Origin: Desulfurobacterium sp.
GTDB taxonomy: Bacteria > Aquificota > Aquificia > Desulfurobacteriales > Desulfurobacteriaceae
Reading direction: 5' to 3'
Assembly: GCA_026988135.1 (NCBI GenBank)
Contig: JALSLT010000109.1
Coordinates: 1 to 30,976, forward strand
Length of the DNA: 30,976 nucleotides
This document shows positions 15,391-22,931 of this stretch, piece by piece. Both the position numbers and the translations under genes were made by a program. Under the pieces are notes generated by a model, which was not told where the DNA came from, did not search any database, and saw only the letters and a program-made list of their open reading frames with translations. Each line of letters starts with the position of its first letter. Position 1 is the first letter of the stretch.

Positions 15391-15824
15391 CAAAGATTTT
15401 GTTCATGGTTGAGTAACAACTTTTTGATTTCTAATCCGTAGGAGAAGCCTCCTACTGAATTTTTTTTGATGATTCTGTGACATGGAACTATAAGAGGTAA
15501 CGGATTCCTTTTAAGAGCTTGTCCTACCGCTATTGGATGACTATTGATAGCTTCTGCCACAGATTTGTAAGTTACGGTTTTACCCGGTGGTATAGTTTTC
15601 ACAAATTTAAACACTTTTTTCTGAAATGGAGTTAGTTTTCCGGTTTTGATTTTAACGTTCTTCACCGTTCCGGTTGTTTCAAAAAGTTTTATTTTCTTTA
15701 TTAGCTGCTCTGACCCGGCTGTTTTAAGGTTTTTTAAAACAATTTCTATTTTTTCCACTGTAAACATTATATTGTGGTAAATTATTACGGTTATTCCGAT
15801 ATTCAGGTTGACGGTTGTTATCAT
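15387..15824 (-). CDS. Methylated-DNA-protein cysteine methyltransferase (Ogt/MGMT type)
   Basis: 145 residues from the ATG that directly abuts the uracil-glycosylase stop. The C-terminal 85 residues are the alkyltransferase DNA-binding domain: TPFQKKVFKFVKTIPPGKTVTY, then AVGQALKRNPLPLIVPCHRII with the acceptor Cys in PCHR, then GGFSYG. The N-terminal domain is short. It should transfer the alkyl group of O6-alkylguanine to its own Cys. No SD precedes the first ATG, and an internal ATG at 15767 (126 residues) is also possible. It follows type-4 UDG, making a small DNA-repair pair. Confidence 0.88.
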   Translation of the reverse strand: MITTVNLNIGITVIIYHNIMFTVEKIEIVLKNLKTAGSEQLIKKIKLFETTGTVKNVKIKTGKLTPFQKKVFKFVKTIPPGKTVTYKSVAEAINSHPIAVGQALKRNPLPLIVPCHRIIKKNSVGGFSYGLEIKKLLLNHEQNLC

Positions 15825-16496
15825 TTAAATCATTTCGGCTATTTTTAATCCAAGCTCAAGGTCTTTTTGAAAGTCGCTTTCTCCCCTTCTGTTTCTTAAC
15901 AAATATGCAGGGTGAAATGTTGGAATTACTGTCACTCCATTGATGTTAAATTCCTTTCCTCTTGTTTTTGAGATGGCTGTTTTTTCCGGAAGATTGAGGA
16001 TTGTTCTTGAAGCAAATGCTCCGAGGCAGATAATAACTTTGGGTTTTATGATTTCTATCTGCTTTTCAAGGTAATAGAAACATGTTTTTATCTCATCCGG
16101 CTGAGGATTTCTGTTTTTCGGTGGTCTGCATTTTACGATATTGGCTATATAAACCCTGTCTCTTTCTATTTCAAAAAGGTTTAAAAATTTTGTGAGAAGC
16201 TGTCCTGCCCTCCCAATAAAGGGCCTTCCTTGAAGGTCTTCCTGTTCTCCCGGTGCTTCTCCGATAAACATCAGGTTTGCTTTAGGGTTTCCCTCTCCAA
16301 ATACAACGTTTGTTCTTGTAGCAGCAAGGCGGCATTTTTCGCACTTTAAAATCTCTTTTTTTAGTTTTTCAAGGAGTGTTTCTGTCTTTTTATAGGAAGG
16401 TTTTTGTTCTTGTATTTTTTCTTTTTCCATTTTAACTCTTATCTCCTCATAACCTATTTCATTTAGAAAATTGATGAATTGCTTGATTTTATCCAA
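15825..16496 (-). CDS. Type-4 (Fe-S) uracil-DNA glycosylase
   Basis: 223 residues from a TTG start. Motifs: CEKCRLAATR (first two Fe-S Cys), VFGEGNPKANLMFIGEAPGEQED, GRPFIGRAGQLL, IVKCRPPKNRNPQPDEI...C (third and fourth Cys) and TFHPAYLLR. It removes uracil from deaminated DNA and is typical of thermophiles. The start is TTG at 16496 because a perfect SD AAGGAGG lies 6 bases upstream, inside dapF; starts further up would run deep into dapF. A Lys/Glu-rich N-terminal helix (about 1-45) precedes the domain. It overlaps dapF by 8 bases. Confidence 0.92.
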   Translation of the reverse strand: MDKIKQFINFLNEIGYEEIRVKMEKEKIQEQKPSYKKTETLLEKLKKEILKCEKCRLAATRTNVVFGEGNPKANLMFIGEAPGEQEDLQGRPFIGRAGQLLTKFLNLFEIERDRVYIANIVKCRPPKNRNPQPDEIKTCFYYLEKQIEIIKPKVIICLGAFASRTILNLPEKTAISKTRGKEFNINGVTVIPTFHPAYLLRNRRGESDFQKDLELGLKIAEMI

Positions 16497-17313
16497 AAAT
16501 CTCCTCCTTGATTGTTCCATCACATATCCAGGAAGTGTTCCCTTCAAGATAAACTTTTTCAAAATTTTCGTCAAAGCACACTGTTAGTTTTTCTTTGGAG
16601 CGGGTTATAACTTCAACTAGCGGAGGCGTGTTGAAAATTTTTGAGTATGAAATTGCAGCTGCAACAGAACCTGTCCCACATGCAAGGGTTTCCCCTTCAA
16701 CGCCTCTTTCGTATGTTCTTACATACAGTTTTCCGTTTCTGTACTGGGCAAAGTTAACATTTGTTCCTTCAGGCTGAAAAAGTCTATGATGTCTTATTTT
16801 TTTTCCAAGAGAGTTTACATCAGTGTTTTCTATGTCATCCACAAAAACCACAAAATGAGGCACGCCAGTGTTAAGAAAAGCACCAACTATTTCTTTGTTT
16901 TCAACTGGAGCTTTTAGGTGGAAATTTATATTGTAAGGTTTTGTTAAAAGTACTTTGACTGTTTTCTCTTTTACTGTAGCCTCTATTATTCCGGCACCTG
17001 TTTCAAACAACATATTTTCCGATGCTAGCCCTTTTTTATAAGCGTATCTTGCTGCACACCGTGCTCCGTTTCCGCACATTGTGGCTGTGGAACCGTCAGA
17101 GTTAAAAAACTGCCACTTAAAATCTGCCTTTTTTGATTCTTCTATAAGAATAAGACCGTCAGCACCTATTCCTTTTTTTCTGTTGCATACAGTTTTTACA
17201 AATTTTTTAATGGAAATATCTTCTTCTTTAAGATAATTTGAAATAGAACCTTTGCAATTATCTATTATTATGAAATCGTTTCCTGTTCCTTCAAGTTTTG
17301 AAAATTCAAGCAC
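16489..17313 (-). CDS. dapF: Diaminopimelate epimerase
   Basis: 274 residues starting at GTG. The two catalytic cysteines are C80 in MCGNGARC and C212 in LACGTGS. The N-terminal GTGNDFIIID and central NTGVPHFVVFVDD are family blocks. It converts LL- to meso-diaminopimelate for lysine and peptidoglycan. It overlaps the upstream DUF2062 gene by 8 bases and the downstream UDG by 8 bases, so the three are one transcript. Confidence 0.96.
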   Translation of the reverse strand: MLEFSKLEGTGNDFIIIDNCKGSISNYLKEEDISIKKFVKTVCNRKKGIGADGLILIEESKKADFKWQFFNSDGSTATMCGNGARCAARYAYKKGLASENMLFETGAGIIEATVKEKTVKVLLTKPYNINFHLKAPVENKEIVGAFLNTGVPHFVVFVDDIENTDVNSLGKKIRHHRLFQPEGTNVNFAQYRNGKLYVRTYERGVEGETLACGTGSVAAAISYSKIFNTPPLVEVITRSKEKLTVCFDENFEKVYLEGNTSWICDGTIKEEIFG

Positions 17314-17803
17314 CTTGAACAGTTTCCTTTTTTCTGTTTTTAAATGATACGATAAATCTTTTAAATCCGAAGTATGAGAGAATGGAGAAAATTATCCCGA
17401 GAGATATACCACCTATAAATGTTGGAACAATTAGAGAAAAACCGGTAGAAAGAAGTTTTGATATGGAGAAGATTTTAAACGATACGGGAACAACTTCTAT
17501 GCCGGCTATTTTAAGGATTGTACATCCAACGTAATAGTCAATTATAAATATAGGGACAGTGGTCCAGGGGTTTGTAACGTGGGTTCCTATTGCCGCGGCA
17601 ACTTTACTGGCTTTGGCCAAAGTTGCTATTGTTATTGCTATTAGAATCTGAAAGCCGCTGACAGGTAAAAACCCGATAAATACACCAAGGGCTAACCCTC
17701 TGGCTGCTTCTTCGGGTTTCTCTTTCAATTCCAATAGCTTTTTAATGTAAAACCTTATTGAAAAGAGACTTTTAATTTTGTGTTTGTGCTTTTTCCAATT
17801 CAT
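17306..17803 (-). CDS. DUF2062 family membrane protein
   Basis: 165 residues with a basic N-terminus and about three membrane helices (about 38-65, 85-105, 125-150). The DUF2062 signature is visible: PEEAARGLALGVFIGFLPVSGFQ, then HVTNPWTTVPIFIIDYYVG. Function unknown; family members lie in the inner membrane and are sometimes found near envelope or glycosyltransferase genes. First gene of the minus-strand run with dapF, UDG and the alkyltransferase. The 238-base gap to the next gene (17804-18041) holds only the terminator of that gene. Confidence 0.85.
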   Translation of the reverse strand: MNWKKHKHKIKSLFSIRFYIKKLLELKEKPEEAARGLALGVFIGFLPVSGFQILIAITIATLAKASKVAAAIGTHVTNPWTTVPIFIIDYYVGCTILKIAGIEVVPVSFKIFSISKLLSTGFSLIVPTFIGGISLGIIFSILSYFGFKRFIVSFKNRKKETVQGA

Positions 17804-17994
17804 TATGTCACCAATTCTACCAGATTTTAGAAATAGATGTTATAGGTGAAAAATTTTTCTTGGCGGGTTAATTCTTACATTTTCACAAAATATAACAGCT
17901 TCCATTAAAGGCACCTATGGAGATGGAGATAATTTTATTTCCTCATTTTTTAGAATTTCGATATTTAGGGGGAGTTTTACCAAAATTGGAATTT

Positions 17995-18031
17995 AAAATA
18001 GGGAAAAGAGGGAGTCAAGCTTGACTCCCTC
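17995..18031 (-). terminator. Strong rho-independent terminator of the VWA lipoprotein gene
   Basis: GAGGGAGTCAAG/CTTGACTCCCTC (18008-18031) is a perfect 24-base palindrome, 10 bases past the stop codon. On the minus strand it is followed by TTTTCCCTATTTT. It is the best terminator in the window. Confidence 0.8.
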
Positions 18032-18041
18032 ACTTGAACAA

Positions 18042-19145
18042 TTATTCTAAAACGACATGAACAGGAATTGTGTAAATTGGAGATCCTTCAACTTTTACCA
18101 CAAGATCAAAGTCGACACTTGAAGGTAAAGTGGTCCCTTCCGGAGCTGTAAAGGTTATTGTGAAAGTGACTTTGTCTGTGGTCGTTAGGTCAATAGCTGT
18201 TAGTTCTGATGGAGAAATTTCAGCCACTAACCCATAAGTGTCTCCACTTGGGACTATAGAGATAGTAGCACTACTAACTGTGGAGTTTACGATTTCAGAA
18301 AGTCTTTCCACGATTTCAGAACTGTCTGAACTTAAAATACTCACAGAACCGATCGTTGCATTAGCTATCTCTCCAGTTGCCGGTTCTTCTGCATAAACGT
18401 TTTCTACACTATATTTACCACTATAAAGGAAATGGATACTTACACCTTCCTCTTCTGCTGCGTTGATAACATCAGTTACATTAGCAGGGTACGGATATGG
18501 TGTTCCATACCAGCCTATATCTGTAGGGCGGTGGAACGGTGCATCCGTGGATACTATGAGAAGATGAATTCTCTTGTCTCCCCACCCGGGTACAGTGGCG
18601 TTAATAGTAGCATCTTCACATGTTCCGTTACAGGTAACCCCTTCTCCGGTTATGGCTTGATACATCGCTTCAAGCTGAGATTCTCGCCAGTCGCCTCCGT
18701 AATATATTCCTGTGCTGTTTACCGCTTCTTCAAATGCAGTGAAGTTTGCAGTAACAGGAAGGTTCAATTTATATCCGTAGTCTCCTATACTTCCAAAATC
18801 ATCACATGGAGCATCAACAAAGCTTGCAAGTCCAACTCTTAAGTCTGCTACTCTTGAACTAAGAGTATTAACAATCTCTCTTGTGCTATTTTGCCATGTC
18901 CCAAGGTCATCATCAAAACTTCCGCTTAAGTCAACAAGCCACATAACATCTACACCAACATCCCCTGTTTCAGGGTCAGGCAAATCTACAGTGATAGTTT
19001 TGCTTACGGTTTCACCTGGCGCAATTGATACACTTACTGTTTCATTGCCAATTTCCGGCACTGAGGAACTTTCCTCTCCTCCTCCGCATCCTGCAAATAG
19101 GGCGGCTGTAGAGGCTACTAACATAAGTGTTAAAAGTTTTCTCAT
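18042..19145 (-). CDS. Lipoprotein with integrin-beta-like von Willebrand A domain
   Basis: 367 residues. The lipobox LFAGC puts the lipidated Cys at 20, after a short Sec signal. Residues about 62-245 form a VWA domain with a complete MIDAS start, DLSGS (72-76), then DDDLG. The blocks RVGLASFVD (103-111), YKLNLPVTANFTAFEEAV, GGDWRESQLEAMYQA (150-164) and LLIVSTDAPFH (195-205) line up in order with integrin beta I-like domains. The C-terminus (about 290-367) looks like a beta-sandwich. Nine N-x-T sequons occupy 9 of 13 Asn. The ATG at 19145 follows an excellent SD (GGAGGAGGAG). Surface exposure is inferred, and adhesion is a guess from the domain. It is divergent from the secretion operon. 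Confidence 0.85.
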   Translation of the reverse strand: MRKLLTLMLVASTAALFAGCGGGEESSSVPEIGNETVSVSIAPGETVSKTITVDLPDPETGDVGVDVMWLVDLSGSFDDDLGTWQNSTREIVNTLSSRVADLRVGLASFVDAPCDDFGSIGDYGYKLNLPVTANFTAFEEAVNSTGIYYGGDWRESQLEAMYQAITGEGVTCNGTCEDATINATVPGWGDKRIHLLIVSTDAPFHRPTDIGWYGTPYPYPANVTDVINAAEEEGVSIHFLYSGKYSVENVYAEEPATGEIANATIGSVSILSSDSSEIVERLSEIVNSTVSSATISIVPSGDTYGLVAEISPSELTAIDLTTTDKVTFTITFTAPEGTTLPSSVDFDLVVKVEGSPIYTIPVHVVLE

Positions 19146-19191
19146 GACTCCTCCTCCTCTCAAATTTTAGGAGAAACTTCCCCTCTTTTTA

Positions 19192-19219
19192 ATTATAATA
19201 ATACTTTTGTAATTTTCAA
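19192..19219 (-). promoter_or_regulatory. Promoter of the VWA lipoprotein gene
   Basis: On the minus strand TTGAAA (19219-19214), a 16-base spacer and a perfect TATAAT (19197-19192). Transcription would start near 19185, about 40 bases before the ATG. The opposite strand of the same gap (19220-19340) must hold the secretion-operon promoter. TAAAAT at 19275-19280 is a candidate -10, but no convincing -35 is spaced to it. Confidence 0.65.
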
Positions 19220-19340
19220 GCTTTCTTATGTCTTAAATGTTTGCAAATCTTGTTAATTGCCGAACAAATTTTGTTAAAATGAAATTCAACTAAATTGTTT
19301 AAAATGTCGGTTAACTTTAAATATTTAAGAGAGGGAACTA

Positions 19341-19742
19341 ATGAGACGAGCGTTTACTTTAATAGAGCTTCTTGTTGTGGTTGTTATTCTTTCGCTTCTT
19401 GCTGCTATTGTTGTTCCGAAATTGACAGGAAGGGTTGATGAAACAAAGGTTAAGACCACAAAAGTTCAACTTAAAGAGATTAAGAGAACCCTCGAGATGT
19501 ATAAACTTGATAACGGTATGTATCCGACAACGTCTCAGGGTTTAAAAGCCCTTGTTGAAAAACCGGAAACTCCGCCTATCCCTGCCCATTGGCGTCAGTA
19601 TCTTGATAGTATTCCTAAAGATGGCTGGGGTAACGATTTTGTTTATATCTTTCCTGCGGATAAACATCCGTTTGAGCTTAAATCAAAAGGTTCTGATGGA
19701 GAGCTTGGTACAGAGGACGATATTTCGGTATGGGAACAGTGA
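19341..19742 (+). CDS. gspG: Type II secretion major pseudopilin GspG
   Basis: 133 residues. Prepilin leader MRRA, then FTLIELLVVVVILSLLAAIVVPK with Glu at +5. The GspG globular part is clear: YKLDNGMYPTTSQGLKALV, then PKDGWGNDFVY, and the calcium-loop region SDGELGTEDDI. It forms the periplasmic pseudopilus that pushes substrates through the secretin. The residue before the cleavage site is Ala rather than the usual Gly. SD GAGAGGGA lies 5 bases before the ATG. First gene of the eleven-gene operon. Confidence 0.95.
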   Translation: MRRAFTLIELLVVVVILSLLAAIVVPKLTGRVDETKVKTTKVQLKEIKRTLEMYKLDNGMYPTTSQGLKALVEKPETPPIPAHWRQYLDSIPKDGWGNDFVYIFPADKHPFELKSKGSDGELGTEDDISVWEQ

Positions 19743-20041
19743 GGAGGGGTTTTACGCTTCTTGAAGTGGTTGTTGCTGTTGCGATTTTCGCGATGGCTGT
19801 ATCGGTTATTCTCTTTGTTGCTTCTCGTAATACCGGTAGAGTTTCTGCTGCCGGAGAAAGATTAAGGGCTCTTGAGCTTTTGAAAAGAAAAGTTTCCGGC
19901 ATAGATGATAACGGTTCTTTCTACGATATGGTAGTTGACGAAGAGGATAAACAGCTTGATTTCGGGATTACCGAGAGAAAGTTTACTGTTAAAGATAAAA
20001 GCGGTTTACAGATAATGGTTTTTTATTATTATGGAAAGTAG
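19730..20041 (+). CDS. gspI: Type II secretion minor pseudopilin GspI
   Basis: 103 residues with leader MGTVRRG and mature start FTLLEVVVAVAIFAMAV, the pattern of GspI (Glu at +5). The globular part is short. It caps the pseudopilus with GspJ and GspK. It overlaps gspG by 13 bases. A GTG at 19739 is an alternative start; neither has a good SD, so translation is probably coupled. GspH is an alternative label, but the helix is more GspI-like. Confidence 0.8.
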   Translation: MGTVRRGFTLLEVVVAVAIFAMAVSVILFVASRNTGRVSAAGERLRALELLKRKVSGIDDNGSFYDMVVDEEDKQLDFGITERKFTVKDKSGLQIMVFYYYGK

Positions 20042-20555
20042 AAAGGGATTTACTCTTCTTGAAGTTCTTATTGTTGTTGCTCTTTTTGTTGTACTTTTCG
20101 CTGCAATAGAGTTTATGTTTACCGGAACGCTTTTTTCTGCTTTGGAAATTTCCGGAAAAGTTGACAAGGAAACATCTGCCCTGTCACTTTATTCTCAAAT
20201 GAATAGACAGCTTTTTTCCCGGTTTAATCCTAAAAAAGAGAATTTCCTTCTAACTGAAAATAGATTGTCTTTTTATACACTTTCTCCTGTTTTTTTTGAA
20301 GGAGGTGTGAGAGCGGAGTATCTTTTTAACGGTACGGAGAGAGGGGTGAGGGTTATTTATGAAGAATTTCCCTGTCCTGATGGAAGACTTGGGACCAAGG
20401 GCAAAAAAAAGATGGATTTCGGTGTTTTTGACAATGTTTCGTTTTCTGTTTTTCAAAACGGTGAATGGAAGAGAGAATTTGGAGAAGATTTTCCGGGCAT
20501 AGGAAATTTAACCGTTGACGGTCGGAGTTTTATTGTTGTCGGAAGTGGAAAATGA
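20031..20555 (+). CDS. gspJ: Type II secretion minor pseudopilin GspJ
   Basis: 174 residues. Leader MESRKG, then FTLLEVLIVVALFVVLFAAIEFMF. The globular region carries a GspJ-like YLFNGTERGVRVIYEEF strand set. It is a minor pseudopilin of the tip complex. It overlaps gspI by 11 bases and gspK by 4 (ATGA). The order between I and K supports the label. Confidence 0.8.
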   Translation: MESRKGFTLLEVLIVVALFVVLFAAIEFMFTGTLFSALEISGKVDKETSALSLYSQMNRQLFSRFNPKKENFLLTENRLSFYTLSPVFFEGGVRAEYLFNGTERGVRVIYEEFPCPDGRLGTKGKKKMDFGVFDNVSFSVFQNGEWKREFGEDFPGIGNLTVDGRSFIVVGSGK

Positions 20556-21418
20556 TACTTTTAGTAGTTTTGATGATAATAGCTTCCCTTTCTGCGGTTG
20601 TTACGGAAACTGCTCAAAATTCTTTTTTCTATCAGCAGTATGTTGATAAAATGGTTCGACAGGAGCAGGTAATGGCTCTTTCGGATGGAGTGGCGGAAGG
20701 GGTTAAGATTTTGTTTTCAAGGGATGATTCCAACGTTGATTATTACGGAGAGTACTGGAGTTATCCTGTGCCGTTTTCCCTTCATGGAATATCTGTAAAT
20801 ATTGAGATAGAGGATGAGGAAAGATTTCTAAATCCCAACATTCTTGTAAAACACGGGGTTGTCGATGAGAAAGCGAAGGCGATTTTTGATAGGTTGTTTG
20901 AGATAACGGAAACGGGAGCTGAATTTACAGATAAGCTGATAGAATGGATAACGCCGTCTGATGTTGATGACGGTTTGAAGCATGCCCCGTTTGATACTAC
21001 GGAAGAGATAAAATTGATAGGTGGAGTTACGCCGGAGATATTTAACGGGAGAATTGAAGGTGGAGAGTTTAAGCCGGGACTTCGTTCTCTTCTTTCCGTT
21101 TGGAGTGACGGTAAAGTTAATATAAACACAGCTTCAAAGTGGGTTTTGATGGCTCTTGATTCCGATATTGATGAAACCGTTGCTTCGAAAATTATCTCCT
21201 ATAGAGAGGAGAAACCGTTTAAGAAGGTTGATGATCTTATAAATGTTAATGGTATAACTTCTGATATTATTTACAGAATAAAACCGTTTACGGATGTAAA
21301 TAGTAAACATTTTCTTGTGAAGTCGGATATAGGAATAGGTGATGTGGATTACACTCTTTTCATTCTTTTCGTAAGGAGTGGGGGGACTGTAAGAGAGGTT
21401 TGGAGAAAGATAAGATGA
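20552..21418 (+). CDS. gspK: Type II secretion minor pseudopilin GspK, apparently without a leader
   Basis: 288 residues. The start MILLVVLMIIASLSAVVTETAQ matches the mature N-terminal helix of GspK. Typical GspK domains follow: DEERFLNPN, WITPSDVDDGLKHAPFDTTEEI, and a helix-hairpin-helix-like NINTASKWVLMAL...KPFKKVDDLINVNG. GspK sits at the pseudopilus tip. No basic leader with Gly precedes the helix: the frame upstream has only 11 codons to a stop and no start codon. It overlaps gspJ and gspL by 4 bases each. Confidence 0.88.
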   Translation: MILLVVLMIIASLSAVVTETAQNSFFYQQYVDKMVRQEQVMALSDGVAEGVKILFSRDDSNVDYYGEYWSYPVPFSLHGISVNIEIEDEERFLNPNILVKHGVVDEKAKAIFDRLFEITETGAEFTDKLIEWITPSDVDDGLKHAPFDTTEEIKLIGGVTPEIFNGRIEGGEFKPGLRSLLSVWSDGKVNINTASKWVLMALDSDIDETVASKIISYREEKPFKKVDDLINVNGITSDIIYRIKPFTDVNSKHFLVKSDIGIGDVDYTLFILFVRSGGTVREVWRKIR

Positions 21419-22464
21419 TAATTAAAGTTACAAACGGTTTTTCGGAAAGCTGCTTTAAGGTTAATCCATTAAAAGGTGAGATTGATTCGGTTTCCTGCAA
21501 AAAAAGCGATAGAGATTTTTTTCTTTTAGAAAGCGAAAAAACAACTTTCAGAATAATGGATTTTCCCTTTAAAGATAAACACAAAATCTTGAAAATTATC
21601 GAGGGAGAAGTAAAAAGCAATCCCTTTTTAAAAGAGAAAGAAGTTGTCTATCGTTCCGTTTTTTTTGAAAACAGAGAAGGGATGAGGGTTTTTGCGGTTA
21701 TTGCTCTTAAAGATGATGTAGAAAATTTTGAGGATAAGTTTGATGGTGTGGATAGTGAGGTGGTTGCAATTTTAAGAGTGTTACTTTGGAAGGGTATAAA
21801 AAGCGGCTCTTTCCATTTTAAAACCGGAAAAAAAGCTGTTTTTATAAAGATGGAATATGGTATTCCTGAAGTTGTGAGAGTGTTGCCTTCAGAGCAACTT
21901 CCTTTAAGTGAAGAGATAAAAGTTGAAGGAGTTGAAAAAGATAAAATTCCTTTGTTCGGAAGTGCTCTTCAGTTGCTTGTAGGCAGGGAAGTAAACTTTT
22001 TAAAAGACGAGGTTTCAAGTTTTGAAGCTCCTCTTTTGAAGGTAGGCTTGTTCCTCTCTCTTTCGGTTCTTTTTCTCTGTGGAGCTTTCTCTTTCAGGGG
22101 ATGGGTATTTAAAAAGAAAATTGGAGAAATTTTTAGAATGGAGAAAGAGCTTTTTTCCGAAAAGTTTCCTGGTACTCCTTCTGTTGACCCTTTGAATCAG
22201 TTGAAAGGGATGATGTCTGTGAAGAAAGGAAAAGGCACGGTTGATAGTTTTAAAGTTCTTAATCTTATTGGAAAAGAGAAGTCGAAATCTGTTAATTTTT
22301 TAAAAATAGATATTTCTGATGGTGCTATCCGGCTTGAAGGTGAAGCACCGGATATAGATACTGTGGAGAGATTTAAAAACGGCTTGAAAGAGTTTAGTGG
22401 TAAGGTTACCGAAACAGTGAGCCTAAAAGGTAAAGTCAGATTTAAAATTCAGGGGCGGTTTTGA
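21415..22464 (+). CDS. gspL: Type II secretion inner-membrane platform protein GspL
   Basis: 349 residues. The cytoplasmic part (about 1-205) is a diverged actin-like/PilM-type domain. One membrane helix follows (about 212-232, GLFLSLSVLFLCGAF), then a periplasmic ferredoxin-like domain (FLKIDISDGAIRLEGEAPDI). GspL links the ATPase GspE to GspM. The ATG at 21415 overlaps the gspK stop as ATGA with GGAGA upstream. Sequence identity to well-known GspL is low, so the name relies partly on position. Confidence 0.8.
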   Translation: MIIKVTNGFSESCFKVNPLKGEIDSVSCKKSDRDFFLLESEKTTFRIMDFPFKDKHKILKIIEGEVKSNPFLKEKEVVYRSVFFENREGMRVFAVIALKDDVENFEDKFDGVDSEVVAILRVLLWKGIKSGSFHFKTGKKAVFIKMEYGIPEVVRVLPSEQLPLSEEIKVEGVEKDKIPLFGSALQLLVGREVNFLKDEVSSFEAPLLKVGLFLSLSVLFLCGAFSFRGWVFKKKIGEIFRMEKELFSEKFPGTPSVDPLNQLKGMMSVKKGKGTVDSFKVLNLIGKEKSKSVNFLKIDISDGAIRLEGEAPDIDTVERFKNGLKEFSGKVTETVSLKGKVRFKIQGRF

Positions 22465-22931
22465 TGATTGAGAAACTTAAACTTTATTTTCAGTCTTTAC
22501 AGGACAGGGAGCGGTACCTAATTATATTTTTGGTGTATGGGATTATTTTCCTCGGTGGGTTTTTTCTTGCAGTGCCCTATTTTTTCTCTTCCTCAAACAG
22601 ACAAAAGGAGATTTTAAAACAGAAGGTAGAACAGTTTTATCAGTTTAAGAGCCTTATTGCCGTTTACTCTCCTAAAACATTGAGCAGGAAACATTTAACT
22701 CTTTCGGATATTTCAAGAATTGCCGTGGATACGGGAATAAAGTCTTATATTCTTTCAATAAAACCCGTTGAGAACGGCTTCGAGATACGAATTGATAATG
22801 CGGAAAAGGTTGTTTTTTCAAGTTTTCTTAAAGGTTTGAAGAAGGAAAAGACAAATATTGATGCTGTTCATATAAATCTAATTACAGGGAAAGTGAAAGG
22901 AACCGTTGTTGTATCGGGAGAGGATGCATGA
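22464..22931 (+). CDS. gspM: Type II secretion protein GspM
   Basis: 155 residues with a short cytoplasmic start (LQDRERYLI), one membrane helix (about 19-40) and a periplasmic domain. The layout and the DRERY-type stretch before the helix are typical of GspM, the bitopic partner of GspL. The ATG overlaps the gspL stop by one base (TGATG). Assignment relies on architecture and order. Confidence 0.8.
   Translation: MIEKLKLYFQSLQDRERYLIIFLVYGIIFLGGFFLAVPYFFSSSNRQKEILKQKVEQFYQFKSLIAVYSPKTLSRKHLTLSDISRIAVDTGIKSYILSIKPVENGFEIRIDNAEKVVFSSFLKGLKKEKTNIDAVHINLITGKVKGTVVVSGEDA

Noticed and set aside
19263..19275. Short inverted repeat AACAAA-T-TTTGTT before gspG as an operator
   Set aside because: An AT-only 6-bp repeat in an AT-rich gap is expected by chance, and no regulator is in view.
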